NCBI GenBank assembly: GCA_037957365.1
Contig: JARHVA010004231.1
Location: 788,001 to 852,000 of the forward strand
DNA length: 64,000 nucleotides
Source: Torreya grandis
Taxonomy: Eukaryota > Streptophyta > Pinopsida > Cupressales > Taxaceae
Direction of reading: 5' to 3'
Made by a program: the position numbers and the translations under genes. The notes beneath the pieces are model-generated. The model was given only the letters and a program-made list of their open reading frames with translations, was not told where the DNA came from and did no database searches. Positions 56,829 through 64,000 of the stretch are shown here, piece after piece. Within the stretch, counting starts at the first letter, position 1, and every line of letters begins with the position of its first letter.

Positions 56829-56868
56829 ACTGTGAGTTTGTGTAGTGAAGGCGGATTGCCTTCACAGT
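56829..56868. repeat. Compact hairpin with two alternative stems
   Basis: GTGAAGGC (56845-56852) and GCCTTCAC (56858-56865) form a perfect 8-bp stem with a 5-base loop. ACTGTGA (56829-56835) and TCACAGT (56862-56868) form an overlapping 7-bp stem. The two stems compete for the same 3' arm. The role is unknown, and chance is possible in AT-rich DNA, though these arms are GC-rich. Confidence 0.55.
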
Positions 56869-57200
56869 AAGGAATAACTCTCATGAATGTAAATGAGTGA
56901 ACTAAAACCAAACCTGATTCCACTTATGTAGTTTCACATAATATGATATGTAGGAAAATTAGGAAGTGAGTGTGGTAAATAGTGACTAACATTTAGGTCA
57001 TTTTCCCTTGTAAGTTAAGTGTAATTCCATATATTTTTATCCATGAAGAATGTAAGGCCAATCAATGTGTTGCCCCTAATAATATAACAAAGTGATAACC
57101 TGAGTTGTTAAAATGTTGAGAAATTTTTAGAAAGATGAAAATTATTAATTATATCATTTTAATTTATGGAAACTCTCTTGGAGGTATAATGACTCCTAGT

Positions 57201-60200
57201 TGATGTGAGATTATTATTTTGAGAACTCTATAATTGTGTCATGATTAGGAAAGTACATGATTTCTTGATAATCCCAACAACAATAATTTTATACTATTAT
57301 AAGATGGTACTTTTCTTACAATATAATAAAGTTAAGATGTTGAAGTGTTTTGTATCTCTCTCTCACCAACATCAAAATATGGAAATAAATACTAGTTTTA
57401 AATGAAGGTAAATTGCTAATGTTCTTATGTTACACTTTTAGAGCTTATATAAGATTTTTATAATTTTAATAGTTTTTATTACTTACATTGGATTAGTTAT
57501 CCAACTAATTTTTATATGATGTATTATGGAGGATATTAAACTCTCATTATAATGTAGAACTACATTTGACCCTAATTCTAATGAGTAGATATGTAGGCTT
57601 CTCAATTAAGGGGACATCTAGTCTTAATCCTTAGGATAGGTTAGGGTTTCCATATTAATAACAGTTTATTTATTCTTAGAATATTTTGTGGGTTTTTTAG
57701 TATAATAAATAAGTAAACACATATATTTTTATCCTAAGTTTTAAGTATTATTAACCTTGCAATTATACATATAATGAAATGATGTTTGTAAAGTAACAAA
57801 TTTCATATTTGCAAGCTCTCTTGGAGCAATGTTTGACTAATAAATGTAAATAAGACATTGTTATATGATTTCCATCGTGTGATAATCCTATAAAATGTAA
57901 ATCATAACCTATGTGTATCGATGTTTGACTTATGTGATGAATATAACCACTCAATGATTCTCATTAGGAGAATAATAGTTTGTTTTACATAAATACACTT
58001 GAATCTATGAAATAAATTACAGTTACAAGAATCCTTTTGATGTGGCATCTTATTTATATCTATTATTGATTGTATGTTTCACTACATGAAAATAATAATA
58101 TGTGAATGATATAATAAGTCCTCATGTTGTGTGGTGAATTCTTAAAACTCATTAAGGGCATAGTGTTCTCTTAGAAATGTTATATGTTAATTTTTTGATT
58201 GGTGTTGAACTATGTATCAATAAATAATGCACAAAACTTTTTTATAGACATTGATAAAGGTTGTTGTTATTAATTAATATATATTTTATATTGTAGTGAT
58301 ATTTCAATTTCACTCCATCCAAATCTCGATATATTAAATAAGGATCCACATGATTGTACTTAAGTGTAATAAGGGAATTCTTCAATAAAATTAATTAGGT
58401 CCTCATGAGTAAATTAAGATAAGAGAATTAAAATTGAATTAGAACTTATATGAATCATAAATGAGACATTTTTACACTACTTTAAAGGGATTGATTACTT
58501 CATGTGTTTAATTGCATCAAATACATTTTCATACTTTGTAAGATAGATCATTACTTCAATATAGTATCACATTTTACTTGTGATATATGTTGTGTAAATA
58601 AATAAATTAATTTTAATAAATAAAAACTAAAATTATTATCATGTTTTACTTAGTTTTAATGAACACAAACAATGGGCATGAAACCTAGAGGAAATCCCAT
58701 AATCTATTTCAAACTAATTAACTATCATACTCAAACATTTATATATAATAATATATTGGACAATAAAATTAGATTCAAAACATATTATTTGAGAATATTT
58801 TCTAAATCTAATGGTTTCACCATGTTCTAATCTATGGTCACATTTGAAAATCAAATCATTCCGATGGGTTGACCCGTACATTTTGAATGTCGATGGCATG
58901 ATAAAATACCCAAAGAGTCTCATATAATATAGGTATAATCCTATTATTCATTTAGTAATTACTTATAAAGTATATTCAAACACTACATATTCAAGAAGAT
59001 TGCCCTATTCTTCCCAATTTACCTATTAGTCACTAGGAGTAGGCTTTAGCCAAGTTTGAAGAACTCAAGAGCCAAGAATTTTTTTCTAATTTACAAGTAT
59101 CAAGGTATAGATTATAAGTTTCATTAATTTAATGAGAACCAATACACACATTCACCTAATAGGGAGAGCTACATGTAGTTTGGCTTCCCTCTTTATAGTA
59201 TTATATATGTAAACAACACTCAACCATTCAAGGGGAGTGGTTGGGTTAGTTAAACCAAAATTTATTCCCCTTTTACAATCCTAATATTATCATTGTAAGG
59301 GACCTCACATTTTAAATGAAGGAGATATATTTATAGGAGTTATGTACATAGTCAGGCCTTGTGATCACACATAAAGCTAAAAAATAAGTAGGTTCACTTG
59401 CCTATATCAAAATAGAGAGGTAAAATAGATAGAGACAAAATATTTAGACTATTATCGTATAAATTAGTGGTATTAAATAGAGGTTGATGTTACTATCCAG
59501 GTGCACACAAAGATCTATATCTAATCTGAGTGACCCACAATCTAGTCTTCTACATTTTTTCTAGTTGTTTACAGTTATAGTCTTACACAATATAATGATT
59601 TGTTAAATATTTTATCCTTTTGTTATGTTTTATATATATAATAAACTATAATTCCAAATCAATCTCAAACTCTTAGATTCAGATTCATACTTTACCATTT
59701 ATCTTTGTAATATAAATTCATAAAACAAATTTATATCTTATTAAGGGTTAATATACCACAGTAATAAAAAATAAGGCAAAAACAAATCTATTATATTTTA
59801 ATGTTTATATTTTTATTAAAGGTTAGATTGGCACCAAAGAAGACTAATAAATTTTTCTTGAAGGTGTTTCTTGAGGCAATGACTCATCTCTTTAGGATAA
59901 TTCCTCTAATGATATTTCACAATTTCTTGAGTTTGATAATTTATCTAAATAAATTGATAATTATAATCTCATTGGGTACTACATAGGCAAAATCCCCTCT
60001 AAGTTTCTCCTAAAGATTTATGTCAAATACAATTAACACCCCATGGTGGTAAACTTGAGGGAGTCTAAAATATGACCAAGGTATTTTTACTTATTGGGTT
60101 TACTTATCTTGAACATTATATAGCCATTATTAAACATGGACCATGGTTCATCAACAACACCTTCCTTATCTTCTTAACATGCACTATGGATTTTAATATT

Positions 60201-61044
60201 TTTAACAAATCCAAGCTCAAAATACTGATCTTAATTCCTTAGTTTTTTGCTCCCTCTTTGGGTTTTATTAAGAAGGTCATTACATAGATAAGTCATTTTG
60301 TCTATCATAATCTGAATAAATCTCCTAATACCTTATAAATGCTAAATTTTTATTCATGTTGGTGACCAACCTTTACATACTAGGTGTCATATATAAAATT
60401 ATTGAATACTTATTTTTGTTGTTATTTTGTGGATCACAAGGTAAATGATTTATCTCTTATGCCACCCTTGAATTTTATTTTTAAACCTTTAAACAAGAAA
60501 CATAAAGCTCTCAAAAGGACATAATATGGATGACAAACCATTATTAATAAAAATTACAATCAAAATTATAGAAATGATTGAGTCATAGGTATAAACCCTC
60601 TCCCTATTGTTGTGACTATTACCTCTAATCCTCACTTCATTGCCTTTGTTTATCAAGTCAATATGTAAGCATTAGTGTCAATCAATACACAAGTTATAAG
60701 ATATTATGATTGATTCACAACCTCAAGTGGAGTTGATGAAATTCATATCAGCCTCTCACTCACTAGATACCTCTCTCTCTCTCCTTAGTTGAATATTTAT
60801 TTTTATTCATAAATCCCTTCACATAATGGAAAGAGAATGTTTATGTGTAGGAGAAATGATGACCTATATAACTTGGAGAATTTCCAAGAAATAATCAAAA
60901 TCATTTTTCACTTAATAGTTATGATTCTAAATGTTTCCTTTCATTCTTTATTACTATTATATTTCTATCTTGTATAGAATAAACTATTGCTCATGATTGT
61001 GTGGCATGAGATGCCTAGACTATCTCTATATTTACATGTTTATG
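57201..61044. other. AT-rich non-coding stretch
   Basis: I find no recognisable gene or repeat family. Short open pieces (for example 58714-58923 and 59801-59986) have no motif and an AT-driven composition. A faint coding-like reading near 60095-60190 (plus strand, HGPWFINN) recalls the DUF4283 LINE block, but it is too short to call. Confidence 0.55.
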
Positions 61045-61299
61045 AATTTATTTTTTATTATTGATAAATGGTTTTGAAAGGGACCATACCCAATACAAAA
61101 AGGCTTTAAAGCTAGATATAATAAAGGAAAATTCAAAAAGGAAAGATGGAAAACACCTAGCTATAGGAAAGAAATAACAACAAGAAAAAATAAGAAAGAA
61201 CAATAATAGGGAGAACCCAGACATAAAGCAACACAAGGATACAAAACAATAGCTACATCAAAACATCACACAAGCAAAAATTCACTTGTTGAACTTACT

Positions 61300-62475
61300 A
61301 AAACTATTCTTGAGCCCCTCCAAAGCATTAAAAATATTCAGGGTAGTTTTTTGATAAGGGTTTTTCATGTCAATTGTGGTAAGGGCAGTAGTTTTCTTAG
61401 TGTCACCCTTCCAAAATCCCAGATGCAAGTTGTTGAGGGTGCAAAATTACCTAAATTAGAACTCTAGAAACTCTAAAATGGCTTGTTGCATGGCCAAATG
61501 GTCATTCTACCTACTGTTAACATGATTCATAGTGTCCTATAGGGCTTTAAATCTTTTGGAAATGTCTTCAATCTTAGTCCTAAAAAGAGAGAGACTGTCC
61601 ACTTGCTTTTTACTCTTATCAACATTATTTTTGAACTGAATAAAATCCTTTTTAATCTCCCTAGTACTATCCTCTAGCTACATAAATTGGGCTTTGATAT
61701 CAATTTATTTTGGATGAGAAGGATTAGAACCCCCAGTAGCATGCCCCATATCAAAGAGACTCTCAACAATGTCAATTTATTTTCCCTTGAGTGAACTAGA
61801 AACTAAAGCCTTGACTTTATCACTACTTCTAAGTACCCTCTTTAGGGGAGGAGGAGGTGAGGCAATAGAATTATTGGTCTGAACCCTCCTATACATAGGA
61901 ATTTTAAGTGGGGGAGGGGGAAGAATAAGGTGAGATAGAAATGTTATATGAGACAATATGATAGTGTTGATGCGAAATAAGGATAACCCCTTCATGAAGG
62001 GGTAGGGCACGCTTGTGAGACTAGAAATATAGAATAGAGGGGTCCATAGAATTCAAAATATAATAAGAGAAACTAACCCTAGGACCCTTATGGAAGTGGT
62101 TCAAAAGAACAAGATGGTGAAGAGGTAGAGTGTTGTACTTACCCTCTAAGGTCACATATCTCACCAACATAGCAACCACTTAATCAAAAGGAGTAGGGAG
62201 AGAGGAATGAATAATACCAACCTTGACAAAATTTAAAGCATCAACCATGGAGCCCTCAAGAATTATTTTATCCTCTATAACCTTATCAAATTTATTTATA
62301 TAAAACTTTAAACCATCCTTTCTTAGACTGATGATAGAAGTAATGAGATCTTAGATGATGGAGAAGGTCTTACCTTTATAGATGACAACCATATTTCTCT
62401 ATTTCTTAGAAAAAGAGATAGAGATATGGATGGCATGTCCTTTAATTTTATACATGAAGCTTATGAATCCTCTCA
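61300..62475 (-). pseudogene. Coding-like segment downstream of the LINE RT tail
   Basis: One minus-strand frame from about 62475 to 61990 runs about 160 codons with four stops (TAG, TAA, TAA, TAG), each able to derive from CAG or CAA. It includes NMVVIYKGKTFSII, DGLKFYINKFDKVIEDKIIL, MLVRYVTLEGKYNTLPLHHL and VLLNHFHKGPRVSFSYYILN. After a one-base shift it continues as PPPPLKIPMYRRVQ and KRVLRSSDKVKALVSSSLKG (61777-62010). It then becomes Lys/Asp/Leu-rich and coiled-coil-like (KKDFIQFKNNVDKSKKQVDS, about 61600). I do not recognise it. It may be an unusual third frame of the LINE or an older inserted element. Confidence 0.55.
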
Positions 62476-62559
62476 CATGTAGAGCCATTCAAAGTTAATC
62501 ATTTTTAGTGTAGGAAAAGGTTGTGAATTTCCTTAGCTACTACCCTACATAAGAAGCAC

Positions 62560-62740
62560 ATGGTAGGCATAATAAAACTTATTTTGATAAGATTATCATT
62601 GGTGAGAATTCTTTTGTTGAGCACCATACACAAAAAGTGATTAATCTTAGGAGTGAGCTCCTTGAACCAAATCCTTCCCCATTAAAAATTAAGGTGAGTA
62701 TTTTCAAAAAGCAGTTGATATCCATCTTTGATAGTATAAG
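62560..62740 (-). pseudogene. LINE zinc-binding RT tail (zf-RVT)
   Basis: The minus strand reads IWFKELTPKINHFLCMVLNK followed by RILTNDNLIKI. This is the conserved block near the C-terminus of plant LINE ORF2, usually W...PPK...F.W....-L-T.DNL. One frame carries it cleanly. It confirms that the RT at 63600-64000 belongs to the same element. Confidence 0.83.
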
Positions 62741-63099
62741 AGTCATCAAAAGATTTAATCCAAATAAAATCATCCCTAGGACTTAGTTGGATAATCTAAA
62801 TGCTATCAAGAGATTCTTGAAGAGAGGTTACAATATCTTTCAAATCAAGTATATTGAGAGAAATAATAAGAATAAGGTCCATTAAAGTTTACCATTACCA
62901 AAGATAATATAATCACTAACTCTTACACCAGTATGGGAAGAAAGAAAACTCTCTAACTGAGTCTAAGAGTTATTTTATTATAAATTTTGAGAATTAGCCC
63001 ATCTATCTTTCCAGAACAAAATATCCTTACCATCACCAAGATTCCATTTAGAGCCTTTGTCAATATAACCCCTGATTTTAATGAGGTTTTTATAGAAAA

Positions 63100-63560
63100 T
63101 AGAGCCATGTCAAAGATATTCCTCAATAATAAAGTTTTGGGAACATTGTTGATCTAAATACTTGTATCTAATAATATTAGTCTAGGGTTGATCATCCTTT
63201 AATAATCTCCAACCCATTTTGGAGATAAGAGTTGCATTCATAATCTTGATGTTTTTAATACCTAGAACTACTATATTTTTTTGAGAACAAGCCTTATCCC
63301 AAACCATAAGATGAAATATATTCTTATTTTTAGTACCAGTCCATAAAATGTGCAAAGAATCCTTTTGATTCTATCATACACAGCTGAAGGAATAAATAAC
63401 ATGAATATGATATAAATGGGAAGGTTTTTCAAATTGCTCTTAAGAATTAAACACTTACCCTCATTAGAGAGAACCACCCCTTTCCAAGTATCAAGTTTGA
63501 TTTGGAATCTATCAATAAGAGTATTCCAAACTATCTTAGAAACTTTCCCCATGCCTAATG
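63100..63560 (-). pseudogene. LINE RT connecting region
   Basis: The 93-codon open piece 63271-63552 contains LDTWKGVVLSNEGKCLILKS and NLPIYIIFMLFIPSAVYDRI. These match the W.G..LS.GGK..LIKSVL..LPIYLMS.F block that follows the polymerase core in plant LINEs. It is in order between RT and the zinc-binding tail. Confidence 0.85.
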
Positions 63561-63599
63561 GTTACCCCAAGTAAGTTGCTGGGAGAGATTTGATCCTAC

Positions 63600-64000
63600 A
63601 ATGCAAAATTTGAGTAATTTTATTTTTCTAGTTAAGAGGGGTATTAAATAAAAACAAAGAACTATTTTTAAAATTAATTTGTTTCCCAAAAGCTTCTTCA
63701 TACAATTTAATAATATGACTTATCATTTTAGCTTCCAAGATGTTATCTAGTAGAAGAAGAATAGTATCATCAATAAATTCTTGATGAGACACAATAAGAT
63801 CCATAGAAGTGGGTTTCAAGCCATTAATTATCCCCATGAAAGTGGCTCTAGAAATATATCTACTAAGGCTATCCACCATAATAATAAACAAAAGGGGAGA
63901 AAGGGTGTCACCTTGTCTAATACATATGTTACTTGAAAATAAACCCATTAGAGACCCATTCATAATGATAGATAATTTAGGAGTAGAAATGCAAGAATTG
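63600..64000 (-). pseudogene. LINE reverse transcriptase core (truncated by window edge)
   Basis: The RT of the second LINE. The open piece 63628-63963 contains IRQGDTLSPLLFIIMVDSLS (usual QGDPLSP) and the catalytic FIDD at 63766-63777 (HQEFIDDTILLL), so both aspartates of the active site survive. KQINFKNSSLFLFN matches the INY.KS block after it. Upstream RT, endonuclease and ORF1 lie beyond 64000. It is the least decayed enzyme remnant in the window. Confidence 0.92.

Larger units (their letters stand above)
53111..57200. other. AT-rich non-coding stretch
   Basis: No gene is supportable. It includes a CT microsatellite (54700-54723), small mixed AT/CA runs near 54775-54795, and a TATAAAAAGG box at 54490-54499 that resembles a TATA element but has no recognisable transcript after it. 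A compact inverted repeat at 56829-56868 is listed separately. Confidence 0.6.
61045..64000 (-). mobile_element. LINE (L1-like), 3' half, continuing past the window edge
   Basis: A second LINE on the minus strand. From right to left it shows RT (63600-64000, truncated by the window edge), the connecting region, a zinc-binding RT tail (zf-RVT), an extra coding-like segment and a 3' end. The element-sense sequence near 61045 ends in AATAATAAAAAATAAATTC, an A-rich tail typical of a LINE 3' terminus. Ends upstream lie outside the window. Confidence 0.86.

Noticed and set aside
53111..61044. Host protein-coding gene or tRNA in the AT-rich interval
   Set aside because: I found no multi-exon frame, conserved protein motif or tRNA-like arms by reading; absence cannot be proven without a search.

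Overview
The window reads as a transposon graveyard from a large-genome seed plant. A conifer or other gymnosperm is my best guess. The grounds are AT-rich sequence, several old and heavily mutated LTR retrotransposons with very long LTRs, plant-type LINEs, and no host gene that I can support anywhere in 64 kb. The organism is inferred from the element families and their decay; I cannot name a species. Every coding region I list is a transposon pseudogene broken by stop codons and frameshifts.

Layout. (1) 6-10086, minus strand: a nearly complete Ty1/copia element of SIRE-like type, with 2.3-kb LTRs, a tRNA-Met-type primer site, and gag, integrase, reverse transcriptase and RNase H remnants, flanked by CTAGA on both sides. 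(2) 10092-11515: non-coding sequence with long AT microsatellites. (3) 11516 to about 32745, plus strand: an LTR-internal-LTR-internal-LTR array. Three roughly 5.2-kb LTRs alternate with two roughly 2.8-kb internal regions that carry a gag-like frame but no recognisable polymerase or integrase. This is a large non-autonomous (LARD-like) element tandemly duplicated by LTR recombination. (4) 32746-35750: AT-rich sequence with several microsatellites and one unclassified coding-like segment. (5) About 35750-53110, minus strand: a LINE whose reverse transcriptase is split by a nested Ty3/gypsy element (36860-49836). The gypsy element has gag, protease, RT, integrase and a long extra reading frame between integrase and the 3' LTR. 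(6) 53110-61040: AT-rich non-coding DNA with a short microsatellite and one compact hairpin. (7) 61045 to beyond 64000, minus strand: a second LINE, with an unusual coding-like segment and coiled-coil-like stretch downstream of its zinc-binding RT tail.

How the parts relate. The copia, gypsy and LINE elements each encode, or once encoded, their own replication enzymes. The array in (3) does not, so it would have depended on enzymes from another element. Its leader just after the LTR (AATAGTTTTTGGC, then GTGGGAC) resembles the leader of the gypsy element in (5), which suggests a gypsy-type partner. Many in-frame stops are TAA or TAG where family frames suggest Gln, as expected from C-to-T decay of methylated, silenced DNA. 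The most unusual items are the gypsy extra frame, the LINE downstream frame, the polymerase-less array, and a short near-palindromic motif recurring through the 5.2-kb LTRs.
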